NCBI GenBank assembly: GCA_963706885.1 | Contig: CAVPNX010000020.1 | Coordinates: forward strand, 39,889-103,888 | Source: Prado023 sp963706885 | GTDB lineage: Bacteria > Actinomycetota > Actinomycetes > S36-B12 > CAIYMF01 | DNA: 64,000 bases | Direction of reading: 5' to 3' | In this document: piece after piece, positions 45,618-54,748 of the stretch | Numbering within the stretch: position 1 is the first letter of the stretch | How the letters are laid out: every line of letters begins with the position of its first letter | Position numbers and translations under genes: made by a program | The notes under the pieces: generated by a model | What the model was told of the DNA's origin: nothing | Seen by the model: only the letters and a program-made list of their open reading frames with translations | Databases searched by the model: none

Positions 45618-47068
45618 CGGGTCACCTCCGTCGGTGCTGGGGTGGGTTCCGCATGAGGTCCGGGGGCGGGCGCGTTGGCCCGAACCCAGTCCTCGGTGGA
45701 CTTCAGGTCCGCGGCCAGGAAGGCCAGGTCGGACTCGGTCCACTGCTCGACGGGCAGCCGGTCGGCGGCGTTGCGCAGGTACGAGCGGCGCAGCCGGTCC
45801 AGGTCCTGCGGGGAGGTCCGCACCTGCTCGAGGCGCTCCGGGATCACGATGGCGCGCCCCGGCACGTTGTCCCGGGGATCCCCGCGGCGGACCTCGATCC
45901 CCCGGCTGCGGGCGAACGCCAGCTGCGCGTTGTGGTGCTTGCCCGCACCGGTGTACTCGGTCTCCTGCACGACCACGACCTGGTCCTCGTCGAGCTGGCG
46001 GGCGATGCTCACGGCCGCCGTCAGGCTGGTGTTGCCGGCCGGGCCGCGCTCGATGCCCTCGATGCGCGTCAGCAGCTCGGTGACGTAGAAGACCTCGCCC
46101 TGGGTGACCAGCTCGTAGCCGTCCATGTAGCGCAGCGACCGGGCCGCGTTGCGCGGCACGTCCACCCGGTCGGGCCAGGTGGCGAACGGCACCCCGAACC
46201 CGGTGTGCCCGGTGGTGAACGACTTGCGGTTGAAGTCCCGGTCGGAGGCCATGTGCAGCCCGGCCAGGTCCACCGAGCAGGCCACGACCTGTGTGTCTGC
46301 GCATCCCACGGCCGCCAGGCCCCGGGCAGTCCCGGTGAGGTTCCCGCCGCCGGCGTGGGTGGCCACCACCACGTCGGGCTGGCGGCCGTACCGCGCGGTG
46401 ACCTCGGCCCCGATCTCGGCCCCGAGGGTCTCCACCCCGCGGATCCCGAAGGGCGTGTAGAGGCTGGCGTTGAAGAACCCGGTCTCCTCCAGGGTGGTCA
46501 GCAGCACGTAGAACAGCTCGGGCCCCACGCTGAGCTTGAGCACCTCGGCGCCGTAGGCCTCGCACGCCCTGCCCTTCTCCACGATCTCGGGCTGCCCGAC
46601 GCCCTGGCTGTCGTAGACCTCCTGCACCACGATGCAGGCCAGGCCGCGCTGAGCCGCCTGCGAGGCGGCCGCCGCCCCGTAGTTGCCGCTGGTGGCCACG
46701 ACCATGCCCGGGTACCCCCGGCGCCGGGCCTCGAACGCGCTGATCGAGGCGCGACGGGCCTTGAAGCTGCCGGAGGCGTTGGCGGCCTCGTCCTTGAGCA
46801 GGATCCGCGCGCCGCGACCGGGCTCGCTGGTCGCCCGGACCGCCCGGGTCAGGTTCGTGAGCTCGTACAGCGGCGTGTGCCCGACCTTGGTCTCGGCCTG
46901 GATCCGCGCGATGTCCTCGAGGTCGTACCCGGTCTGGTCCATCATCGCGTCGTAGTCGAAGGCGATCGGGCTGGTCACGAAGGCGTCGTAGTCGATGCCC
47001 AGCGCGGCCCGCATGATCTCGGTGCTGCGCGCCATCACCTGCGCGTAGGAGTCGGTCGTCGCGCTCAT
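45614..47068 (-). CDS. ortB: 2-amino-4-oxopentanoate thiolase, beta (PLP) subunit
   Basis: 484 residues, fold type II PLP enzyme of the threonine synthase/cysteine synthase superfamily. It cleaves 2-amino-4-oxopentanoate with CoA to alanine and acetyl-CoA. The PLP lysine lies in ASGSFKARRASI, followed by MVVATSGNYGAAAASQAAQ, and the phosphate loop is VVVATHAGGGNLTGTARG. Family-typical blocks include QVVACSVDLAGLHMASDRDF and VVVVQETEYTGAGKHHNAQL. Length and position directly after ortA match the clostridial OrtB. The start overlaps the ortA stop by 4 nt. Confidence 0.94.
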   Translation of the reverse strand: MSATTDSYAQVMARSTEIMRAALGIDYDAFVTSPIAFDYDAMMDQTGYDLEDIARIQAETKVGHTPLYELTNLTRAVRATSEPGRGARILLKDEAANASGSFKARRASISAFEARRRGYPGMVVATSGNYGAAAASQAAQRGLACIVVQEVYDSQGVGQPEIVEKGRACEAYGAEVLKLSVGPELFYVLLTTLEETGFFNASLYTPFGIRGVETLGAEIGAEVTARYGRQPDVVVATHAGGGNLTGTARGLAAVGCADTQVVACSVDLAGLHMASDRDFNRKSFTTGHTGFGVPFATWPDRVDVPRNAARSLRYMDGYELVTQGEVFYVTELLTRIEGIERGPAGNTSLTAAVSIARQLDEDQVVVVQETEYTGAGKHHNAQLAFARSRGIEVRRGDPRDNVPGRAIVIPERLEQVRTSPQDLDRLRRSYLRNAADRLPVEQWTESDLAFLAADLKSTEDWVRANAPAPGPHAEPTPAPTEVTR

Positions 47069-47349
47069 CGCGGCACCTCGGTCCCGATGGTCAGCAGCTC
47101 GGGGACCGTCTCGCCGAAGGTGTGCGTGTAGCTCGGGTTGACGACCAGGAGGGTCCCGGACTGCTCCCGACCGATCAGCGTCCGGATCCGCGCGGGCTGG
47201 CCCACTGCGGCCGGCTCCAGCAGGAACCCGGACACACGCAGCACCAGGGGGACCGCGGCGGTGTCCTCGGGCAGGCCGGGGGCGCGCTGCTCGGCGGTCA
47301 GGACGGTCCTGCCCACCTCCACCCAGGTGCCGGACGGGACGGTGCTCAT
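47065..47349 (-). CDS. ortA: 2-amino-4-oxopentanoate thiolase, alpha subunit
   Basis: 94 residues, beta-rich. GTWVEVGRTVLTAEQRAPGL and VPLVLRVSGFLLEPAAVGQ are followed by RTLIGREQSGTLLVVNPSY and HTFGETVPELL, the pattern of the small OrtA subunit that pairs with the PLP subunit. GAGGAGTTCCG precedes the ATG; sequence upstream of this ATG in frame is not conserved. It overlaps ortB by 4 nt and begins 23 nt after the ord stop. Confidence 0.93.
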   Translation of the reverse strand: MSTVPSGTWVEVGRTVLTAEQRAPGLPEDTAAVPLVLRVSGFLLEPAAVGQPARIRTLIGREQSGTLLVVNPSYTHTFGETVPELLTIGTEVPR

Positions 47350-47372
47350 CGGAACTCCTCTCGTGGGGCGGG

Positions 47373-48413
47373 TCACGGGCGCCGTTGGTAGGCGCTGGGC
47401 CCCATCAGGGCGCCCGGGGTGGGCAGGTCGATCACGCGCTTGAGGCCCGGGCTGGCGGCCAGGATCCGCGGGACCATGTTGACGGCCATCCCGATGGTGG
47501 CCAGGCCACCGGGGATCTCCGGCTCGATGGCCATGTGCACCTCGGGGACCCCCCAGATGTGGATGCGGTCCCCGGTGGCCTGCTCCTCGAGGTGCGGGTG
47601 CACCTGCTGGGGGTGCACGAGGCGGACGACCTCGGTGTCACCGCGGTAGCCGACACCGGTGTGGGCGCACCCGGCCACCATCCCCGGCTCCACCACCACG
47701 TGTGGGGTCTCCCGGCGCACCGTGCTGATGATCGGCTCGCGGGTCTGCTCGATGCGGTCCACCCCCAGGCCGAGGGCCTGGCTGATCAGGTGGATCGACT
47801 CCGGGAAGCCCACATGCCCGACGATCGTGCCGTCGGCCAGCCCGGCGCGGAAGGCCTGCGGGCTGGTCCCCACGCCCTGGCTGCGCATCACGGTCGGGCC
47901 GAACGGGCTCAGGTCGTTGATCCGCGAGGCCTCGATGCGCTCGACCGAGTGGCTGCCCGCGGTGAGCGTCACGACCAGCAGGTCGAGCACCAGGCCGGGG
48001 TTCACGCCCACGCCCACCACCGAGACGCCGTGGGCGACGGCCAGCGCGTCGAGCTCGGCGGCCAGGTCGGGGCTCTGCGCCTGGACATCGGCCAGCTCCT
48101 CGGCGATCGACACCACATTGATCCCGGCGCGCAGGATCCGGCGCAGGTCGTCGGCCTGGTCCCGGGCCCACGAGGTGGTCGCGATCATGACGACATCCAC
48201 GGCGTCGGGCGTCAGCACCTCACCCGGGTCGTCCGTCACGAGAAGCCCGAGGACCCGGTCCAGGCCGAGCACATCCCCGAGGTCACGCCCCACCAGGTCG
48301 GCCCGGGAGTCGACCGCGGCGACAAGCTCCAGTCCGGGCTTGTCCAGGGCGAGTCGGGCCATGCCCGCCCCCATGGCACCCAGTCCCCACTGCAGAACGC
48401 GCACTCCGGCCAC
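47373..48413 (-). CDS. ord: 2,4-diaminopentanoate dehydrogenase
   Basis: NAD(P)-dependent enzyme that deaminates 2,4-diaminopentanoate to 2-amino-4-oxopentanoate. About 346 residues with an N-terminal Rossmann fold VLQWGLGAMGAGMARLAL, then PDAVDVVMIATTSWARDQAD and VSIAEELADVQAQSPDLAAE. The substrate domain has VGVGVNPGLVLDLLVVTLT and DRIHIWGVPEVHMAIEPEI. The start is uncertain: GTG at 48413 gives the family length, while a GTG at 48521 adds 36 residues rich in A, G and P but overlaps a short upstream frame by 4 nt. First gene of the ornithine operon. Confidence 0.9.
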   Translation of the reverse strand: MAGVRVLQWGLGAMGAGMARLALDKPGLELVAAVDSRADLVGRDLGDVLGLDRVLGLLVTDDPGEVLTPDAVDVVMIATTSWARDQADDLRRILRAGINVVSIAEELADVQAQSPDLAAELDALAVAHGVSVVGVGVNPGLVLDLLVVTLTAGSHSVERIEASRINDLSPFGPTVMRSQGVGTSPQAFRAGLADGTIVGHVGFPESIHLISQALGLGVDRIEQTREPIISTVRRETPHVVVEPGMVAGCAHTGVGYRGDTEVVRLVHPQQVHPHLEEQATGDRIHIWGVPEVHMAIEPEIPGGLATIGMAVNMVPRILAASPGLKRVIDLPTPGALMGPSAYQRRP

Positions 48414-48517
48414 GATCCCGTCCCTGTCCTCGGTTCCTGCGGCCAGGGAGCCTGCCCGGGAGCCCGGAGGGGCATGGGCGGCGGGCCAGGGCCCCGGCTT
48501 CTGGCCGGGAGACGTGC

Positions 48518-48562
48518 TCACCGCGCGGCGGGGGTGGTCCCGAGCCTCGACGGGGTCGCCAT
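48518..48562 (-). CDS. Possible 14-residue leader peptide upstream of ord
   Basis: ATG preceded by CGGAGGTGGA, a strong ribosome site, encodes MATPSRLGTTPAAR and stops at TGA. That stop overlaps a GTG (48521) that is in frame with ord. A -10-like TAGGCT lies 11 nt before the ATG. It may couple translation into a longer ord product or act as a leader, but such short frames also arise by chance. Confidence 0.25.
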   Translation of the reverse strand: MATPSRLGTTPAAR

Positions 48563-48698
48563 TCCACCTCCGAGCCTAGCCACCGAGGCGAGGGATGTCC
48601 CGACAGGCTCCCGCGGCGCGCCGCGGATGCCGGGCTTCGCACGGCCCGCCGGCCGGGTCCTGCCAATCCGCGGACCCCTCGGCTGCGAACCTTGGCTC

Positions 48699-50463
48699 GT
48701 GCTGACACTTGTCGCGATCGGGTTCATGGCGGGGCTGGTGACCGCGCTGTCCCCGTGCGTCCTGCCGGTCCTCCCCGGGATCCTGGCCGCGTCCTCGCTG
48801 ACCGCGGGGGCGGGCACCGCAGCGCAGGCGGGGACGGGCACCAGCGCCGTCGCCGTTGCCCCGGCGCGGACCGGTCGCCGGCGGGCGTTCACGATCGTTG
48901 CGGGGCTCCTGACGTCCTTCACGCTGTTGACGCTGCTGGGCGCGACCCTGATCTCCGCCCTGGGTGTGCCGGAGGGGTGGCTGCGGGGACTGGCCCTGGT
49001 CATGATCCTCGTGGTCGGTCTGGGCCTGCTGTTCCCCGGGATCGGGCACCTGCTCGAGCGTGTCTTCTACCGCTTCCCGACCCGCGGCCCGGTCCGGAAG
49101 GGGTCGGCCTTCGTGTTCGGGCTGACCCTGGGGGTCGTGTTCGTGCCGTGCGCCGGCCCGGTGCTGGCGGCGATCACCGTCCTGGCCGCCTCCGAGGGCC
49201 TGAGTTGGGGGCTGGTGGCCCTCACGCTGGCGTTCGCGGCCGGTCTGTCGATCCCCCTGCTGCTGATCGCCTGGCTCGGAGCCGGCATGGGCAGGCGCCT
49301 GGTGGACCGGATGCCGACCGTGCGGCGCGTCGCCGGCGCGGTGCTGGTGATCACCGGCCTGGCGATGGCCTTCGGAGCTCACCGACGCGTTGCAGCGCGC
49401 CGTCCCGGGGTATGTGGCCGCAGTCCAGCGACAGGTCGAGGACAACCCGACGGCCCGTGCCGCACTGGACTCGCTGCGCGCCGATGAGCCGGCCGAGGAC
49501 GCCGCAGCCACCGGACCCATCACGTTCGACGAGTGCGAGCAGGACCCGACCGCGCTGGCGGACTGCGGGCCTGCACCGGAGTTCACCGGGATCGTCGACT
49601 GGCTGAACACCCCCGCCGGGTCCGCGCTGAGCATCGCCGAGCTGTCGGCGCAGGGACGGGTCGTGCTCGTGGACTTCTGGACCTACTCCTGCATCAACTG
49701 CCAGCGCACGCTGCCCTACCTCACGGCCTGGGATGCGGCCTACCGCGACCAGGGCCTGACCATCGTCGGGGTGCACTCACCGGAGTTCGCGTTCGAGCGC
49801 GAGGTGGGCAACGTCGCCGAGCGGCGGCGGACTTCGGCATCGAGTACCCGATCGCGATCGACAACGACTTCGACGACGTGGAGGGCCTATGACCAGCGCT
49901 ACTGGCCGGCCAAGTACCTGATCGACCGAACCGGGACAGTGCGCCAGGTGCACTACGGCGAGGGGCGCTACGAGGAGACCGAGGCCCTGATCCGCGAGCT
50001 GCTGGCCGAGGACGGCGCCGAGGTCCGCGCAGACGCCCGCACCCCTGGGTCACCCGCGACCAACCAGGCCCAGACCCCCGAGACCTACCTCGGGTACTCG
50101 CGGGCTGGCCGGTCCTACACCCACTCGATCACCCGGGACGCGCCGGCGACCTACACCGAGGACCCGATGTTCGGTGCCGGGGGCGAGGACCGGGTCACCC
50201 TCAAGGGCGCGTGGACGGTCCGCGACGAGCGGATCGACGCCGGGGAGGACGCGGGCCTGATCCTGGACTTCTCGGCAGCCAGGGTGTTCCTGGTCCTCGG
50301 CGGCGAGGGCACCGCGACCGTGATGGAGGGCGAGACCACCCGCGAGGTCGCGGTCTCCGGGGCACCCACGCTCTACGAGCTGCGCGACGGGCCGGCCGGG
50401 CGGTCGCGCATCGGGGTGTACCTCGAGGAGGGGATGTCGGCCTACGCCTTCACGTTCGGCTGA
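48699..50463 (+). CDS. dipZ: DipZ-like thiol-disulfide protein: CcdA/DsbD membrane domain, thioredoxin domain, C-terminal beta domain; frameshifted
   Basis: About 588 residues once three shifts (about 49375, 49827, 49887) are joined. The membrane part is CcdA-like, with the cysteine motifs TALSPCVLPVLPG and VVFVPCAGPVLAAIT, and carries electrons across the membrane. It is followed by a linker and a TlpA-type thioredoxin domain with active site FWTYSCINCQRTLPYL (CxxC). One frame supplies AAADFGIEYPIAIDND and the next YWPAKYLIDRTGTVRQVHYG. The last 130 residues (TYLGYSRAGRSY to YAFTFG) match the carbohydrate-binding-like end of mycobacterial DipZ. Substrates are exported proteins with cysteines. 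Confidence 0.85.
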
Positions 50464-50499
50464 CCACTCGCCCGTGGCACCTCGGCTAGCCTGCCGGAC

Positions 50500-51438
50500 A
50501 TGTCCACGGTGCTGGCGTGTGGTGTTGCGGTGCTCGATGTGCAGCAGACCGTTGATCGCCTCCCCGGCCCCGACGAGAAGCTGGTGGCCGACGACCTGCT
50601 GGTCGCCTCGGGCGGCCCGGCTGCCAATGCTGCCGTCACCGCCGCTGCACTCGGGGTCGGGGCGCGGCTGGTGACCCGGATCGGCGCCTCACCGCTGGGC
50701 ACCTTGATCAGCGCCGACCTGGCTGCGCACAGGGTCGAGGTGGTCGACCTCGCGGGTCCGCTCGACCGTCCGGCCATCTCCACCGTGCTGGTGACCCGCG
50801 GCACCGGGCAACGTGCGGTCGTCTCGGTCGCGGCGTCGCGGGACGAGGGAGCAGGTCCCGACGGCGGACCGGAGGTCACCGGGTGGGCGCGAGCGCTCGT
50901 GGCCGGTGTCGATGCGGTCCTCGTCGACGGCCACCATCTGGACCTCGCCCTCCTGTTGGCCGCCGCGGCCCGGGCCGCCGGGGTGCCCGTGCTGCTCGAC
51001 GGTGGGTCGTGGAAGCAGGGCCTCGAGCGGCTGCTGGCCCTGGTCGACGTCGCCCTGGTCTCCGAGGTCCTGACCGTCCCCGCCGACCTTGCGGCCGGCA
51101 CCGGGATCGACGTGGACGACGTCCTGGCCGCGGTCAGGGCGCTGGGGCCACCGGTGGTCGCGCGATCGCGGGGCCCGCTGCCGATCGAGGTCCTCACCGC
51201 GGCCGGGCGCGCGCAGGTCGTGGTGCCGCGAGTCGACGTCGTCGACACCCTGGGCGCCGGCGACGTCCTGCACGGGGCGCTGGCGGCATGGTTGGCCGTG
51301 CGCGGGACCACCGACCTGCACGACGGGCTGGCCTGGGCGGCACGGATCGCCGCCGACTCGTGCACGGCGTCCGGGGCCCGGGGCTGGCTGGCCGACAACG
51401 ATCGCCTGGCCGTGCGCCGGATGTCGCTGGTGGGCTGA
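50500..51438 (+). CDS. PfkB-family carbohydrate kinase
   Basis: 312 residues. The N-terminal glycine pair region is VASGGPAANAAVTAAALGVG, and the C-terminal ATP/catalytic signature is VDTLGAGDVLHGALAAWLAV, whose aspartate is the catalytic base. The overall layout is ribokinase-like, and the substrate (sugar or nucleoside) is not evident. The final segment (ARIAADSCTASGARGWL) is typical. It begins 36 nt after dipZ and may be cotranscribed. Confidence 0.88.
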   Translation: MSTVLACGVAVLDVQQTVDRLPGPDEKLVADDLLVASGGPAANAAVTAAALGVGARLVTRIGASPLGTLISADLAAHRVEVVDLAGPLDRPAISTVLVTRGTGQRAVVSVAASRDEGAGPDGGPEVTGWARALVAGVDAVLVDGHHLDLALLLAAAARAAGVPVLLDGGSWKQGLERLLALVDVALVSEVLTVPADLAAGTGIDVDDVLAAVRALGPPVVARSRGPLPIEVLTAAGRAQVVVPRVDVVDTLGAGDVLHGALAAWLAVRGTTDLHDGLAWAARIAADSCTASGARGWLADNDRLAVRRMSLVG

Positions 51439-51485
51439 GCGGCCGGGACCCCAGACAGGTGCGGCCGGTCGCCAGCGCAGGCGGG

Positions 51486-51731
51486 CTAGGCGATCGAGGC
51501 GAGCCGGTCGAGGAGGACCTTGATCGGAGGGTTGGTCAGGGTGTTGCCGTCGGGGAGCACGACGGTGGGGACCGTCCGGTTGCCCCCGTTCACGGAGGCG
51601 ACCACCTCGGCGGCCGCCTCGTCACGTTCGATGTCGATGGTGGTGTAGCTGACGCCAGCCCGATCCAGCTGTGACGTCAGCCTGTGGCAGTAGCCACACC
51701 ATGACGTGGTGTAGACGGTCAGGGCGCTCAT
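51486..51731 (-). CDS. Mycoredoxin/glutaredoxin-like protein
   Basis: 81 residues, thioredoxin fold. The active site is YTTSWCGYCHRL (CxxC), followed by the cis-proline loop RTVPTVVLPDG and LTNPPIKVLLDRL. The CGYC form and short length are those of mycoredoxin-1, which uses mycothiol in actinobacteria to reduce mixed disulfides. Convergent with the kinase gene. Confidence 0.9.
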   Translation of the reverse strand: MSALTVYTTSWCGYCHRLTSQLDRAGVSYTTIDIERDEAAAEVVASVNGGNRTVPTVVLPDGNTLTNPPIKVLLDRLASIA

Positions 51732-51872
51732 GGTTCCTCCACGGTTCGAGCCGGCCGGTCACGAGGGCAACCCGGTGGGCCCACCTCTTTGTTCCCGCCC
51801 TGCAGGCATCGCAGCGATCGGTTGCGCACTGGCGCCGATCGTCGACGGGGTCAGGCACCGCTGCCGACCCGA

Positions 51873-52145
51873 TCAGCTGGCGGCGATCGGCGCGGTCGGC
51901 GACTCGATGTGCGCCAGGGCGGCCTCCCTGGTCGGGAACTCGCCGAGGTCGATGTAGTCGGTGTCGGTCATCCCGCTGGCGCCGTCCTTGAGCTCCTGGA
52001 GCTGCCACACACCCTTGTAGGCCCATTCGCGGATGCGGTACTCGTGGGTCCGCTGCCCGTCAGTTGCCAGCACCTCGAGAGCGGCCAGGGACGCGCCGGT
52101 GCAGCTGCCGGTCGTGCGGTCCTTGACCTGGGTGATCGTCGCCAT
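51873..52145 (-). CDS. Small soluble hypothetical protein
   Basis: 90 residues, no signal or membrane segment. It begins MATITQVKDRTTGSCTGASL and contains LATDGQRTHEYRIREWAYKG and YIDLGEFPTREAALAHIES. The last block looks like a short repeat found in small conserved proteins, but I do not recognise a family. The ATG chosen excludes a GTG-started arginine-rich extension. About 140 nt of non-coding sequence separates it from the glutaredoxin gene. Confidence 0.6.
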   Translation of the reverse strand: MATITQVKDRTTGSCTGASLAALEVLATDGQRTHEYRIREWAYKGVWQLQELKDGASGMTDTDYIDLGEFPTREAALAHIESPTAPIAAS

Positions 52146-52232
52146 GCCCCCAGTCCACCGCGACCGCACCGGCGGCGCAAGGGCTGATCGGCCGCGCTTG
52201 ACTGCGACCGGCACGGCGGTCACCCTTGCTCA

Positions 52233-52922
52233 ATGGCCACTGAGTCGCTGGGGATGGAGCCGCTCGAGTGGCGGGCCGCCGGCCATGCCGCCCTGTCGGA
52301 CGTGGGCCGGCTGCAGGTCATCGACAGCTTGGCGGTGGGCGACCTCAGCCCGCGGGACCTCGCGGCCAGGCTGGGCATGTCCTCGAACCTGCTGGCCCAC
52401 CACCTGAAGGTGCTGGAGACTGCGGGGCTGGTGCGCCGACTGCCCTCGGAGTCCGACGGGCGGCGGACCTACGTGCGCCTGATCCCCGAGGCATTGGCGG
52501 CACTGGGTCGGTTCCCGACCCCCGCGCTGCCGGATGGCCGGGTCGTCTTCGTGTGCTCGGGCAACTCGGCGCGTTCGCAACTGGCAGCTGCGCTCTGGGC
52601 ATCCCGGACCGGGGGGCCGGTGGCCTCAGCGGGGACCCGTCCCGCGGCCCGGATCAACCCGGGCGCCGTCCGGGTCGCCCGAGCGCACGGGCTTCGACTG
52701 CTCGCCGAGCGGCCCGCCGCCACGGCCGACGTCCTGGTCGAGTCCGACGCCATCATCACCGTGTGCGACTCGGCCGACCGGGAGGTGGCGGTCGGGCACA
52801 CGCACTGGTCGGTCCCGGACCCGGTGCGGGTCGGCACACCGGCCGCCTTCGAGCGGACGCTGGCCGACCTCACCGACCGGATCGAGGGCTGGGCGCGCGC
52901 TGCGGCGGACCGCCCGGGCTAG
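52233..52922 (+). CDS. ArsR-type repressor fused to a low-molecular-weight phosphatase/arsenate reductase domain
   Basis: 229 residues. The first 90 are a winged helix of the ArsR type: LQVIDSLAVGDLSPRDLAAR, LGMSSNLLAHHLKVLETAGL and RRLPSESDGRRTYVRL. The rest is a low-molecular-weight protein tyrosine phosphatase/ArsC domain with the CX5R loop VFVCSGNSARSQLAAALW and the general-acid aspartate in SVPDPVRVG. The fusion suggests arsenic sensing plus arsenate reduction, or phosphatase-linked control. There is no arsenic pump gene in the window. A second ATG at 52254 is possible. Confidence 0.88.
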   Translation: MATESLGMEPLEWRAAGHAALSDVGRLQVIDSLAVGDLSPRDLAARLGMSSNLLAHHLKVLETAGLVRRLPSESDGRRTYVRLIPEALAALGRFPTPALPDGRVVFVCSGNSARSQLAAALWASRTGGPVASAGTRPAARINPGAVRVARAHGLRLLAERPAATADVLVESDAIITVCDSADREVAVGHTHWSVPDPVRVGTPAAFERTLADLTDRIEGWARAAADRPG

Positions 52923-53109
52923 GTCCCGACGCGGATTCGCGCCGAAGAACGCGAGGTGGTCACGGGCCGACGCCCGCGGTCGCCCTGGGCTCCGTTGTCG
53001 CCTCGCCGCGTGCCTGTGACTCTGTGAGCTGGTTGAGCTGGAGAGCGAGCCGGCACGAGCGGGACCTTCTGCTCTGTCCGCCCGTCGCTGCGGGCAGCGA
53101 TCATGAGGT

Positions 53110-54748
53110 GTGGGCCCGCGAGGAGTGCCCCACGCAGATGGGGGCTGGCGAACGGTCGCCCGAGCGGCGGCTGCGTTCGTGGCGTGCGCCCTGGTCGCAG
53201 CCGCCAGCGGCTGCGAGTCGGGACCCGATGCCGCCGCGAGTCCTGAGTGGGCGGCCGCTGCTGAGGAGTACGCGGCGGCGCTGAACGATGCCTACCGGGT
53301 CGGGATCACCGATGCGATGCCCTTCTATGCCGTGGACGCGCGCGTGGACAAGCGGTTCATCAACTACGAGGGCATCGGTCGTGCGAGGTTCGCGCAGGCA
53401 CTTCGGGACAACGCCCAGAACCCCCCGACCTGGACGGGCGGGCGGGACAACTCCGACCTGATCGATTTCGTGCCCACCGAACCGCTCTACCTGTCCCGCG
53501 ACCGGTTCCTCGAGCCATTGCGCAGGATTGATCCTGCGATCGTCCCGGCCATCGACGCGGCGTTCCTCTACACCGTGGGCGCTGCGGGCCTCACCGACGA
53601 GATCGTCCTCGGGTCCGCGGAATCCGGCATGTGGACTGCCCAGGGGGCCACGAAGGAAGCTGTCCTGGAGTTGGCAGACGGGTACCTCGCTGGCTGGGCC
53701 TCAGGGGACAGCGGCGCAGTCCAGGGCCAGTACACCGACGATGCCACGCTGACCGATTCCCTGGCCGGCAGGGAAGTGTCCGGGGCCTCGGCCATTGCCG
53801 AGGAGGCACGCGCGACCGCGGGCCTCTCGCTGCGCGGGGCCACGCTGCGCGACATGCCAGACGGTGCCGGGCCAGCCGCCTTCACCGCATGGGGTCTACG
53901 GCGCCGGCATCGGCGGCACGGATCGACTCGTCCTGCTTCTGGACGTGCCCGGGGAGGGCGACTGTCCCGGGGCAGTCGCCGTCGCACTGTGGCTGGACGC
54001 CGATCAGCACATCACCCGTGAGGAGCGGCTGCACCGCATCGACTCGGCGCGCCGCTGCACGGCACCGGACGAGCGCCTGAGCGGGTGGTGGGACACCGTC
54101 GCCCCTCCCGCAGCGCCTGCGGTCACGCGCACCGGGACCCTCCAACCCGGCGGTCGCAGCATCGCGGTCTGGAACGGCGACCCGCGCATCGACCCGATCA
54201 TCGACTGGGCCCAGAAGCGCTTCGCGATACTGGGGCTGCCACCCCCGGAGCCGACGTCGGTCACCTTCCTCCCACCGGTGGACGGGGATCGATGGGAAGC
54301 GTTCGGCTTCCCCACCGGCTCGGATGCCCCAGACCTCGCACTGCCGTTCACGGCCGACGAGGCCTGCCCCGACGCGCCCTGCCAGTGGCCCATCGAGGTG
54401 CGGGCGGCGACCCTGCACGAGTTCGCGCACCTCTACCTGGCTCCGTCCGTGTACGGCGGCCACAACTCCTACGACGTCCCCCAGAGCCTCGACCGCGTCG
54501 AGGAGTTCCTCTCCGCCCACGACCTGACCTGGCACGACCCCGCCCTGCCCTGGGGCCAGCGGGGCACTGAGCGCGCGGCCGAGACGATCGCCTGGGGCCT
54601 CATGGACGAGCCCTACACCGTCGACCCCCGGCTCGGGACCCTCACCTGCGCCCAGCTCACCACCGACTTCCAGATCCTGACCACCACCACCCCCGACCCC
54701 CGTGCCTGCGCGGAGCAGACGGACCTCGCAGAGGTGCCGAATGGCTAG
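53110..54748 (+). CDS. Exported HExxH metallopeptidase-like protein, subfamily A copy 1; frameshift near 53893
   Basis: About 545 residues after joining two frames. Signal with lipobox-like ASGC (cysteine 35). Two NTF2/SnoaL-like regions follow: EYAAALNDAYRVGITDAMPF and ELADGYLAGWASGDSGAVQG. Next comes a cysteine-bracketed strand pair (CPGAVAVAL ... RRC), the common block PEPTSVTFLPP, and the metal motif TLHEFAHLYLAP. A later ERAAETIAWGLMDE supplies a possible third ligand. The frame change near 53893 is likely a sequence error because the second frame continues in register with the paralogues (GGTDRLVLLLDVPGEGDC). GTG start in the shared context GAGGTGTGGG. It overlaps the next paralogue by 8 nt. 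Confidence 0.78.

Noticed and set aside
47385..48698. Plus-strand frame leading into dipZ
   Set aside because: It is antisense to ord. The dipZ membrane domain starts at the GTG of 48699.
48414..48698. Cobalamin riboswitch for the B12-dependent ornithine operon
   Set aside because: Searched by eye in the ord upstream region; neither the B12-box nor the expected stems were found.
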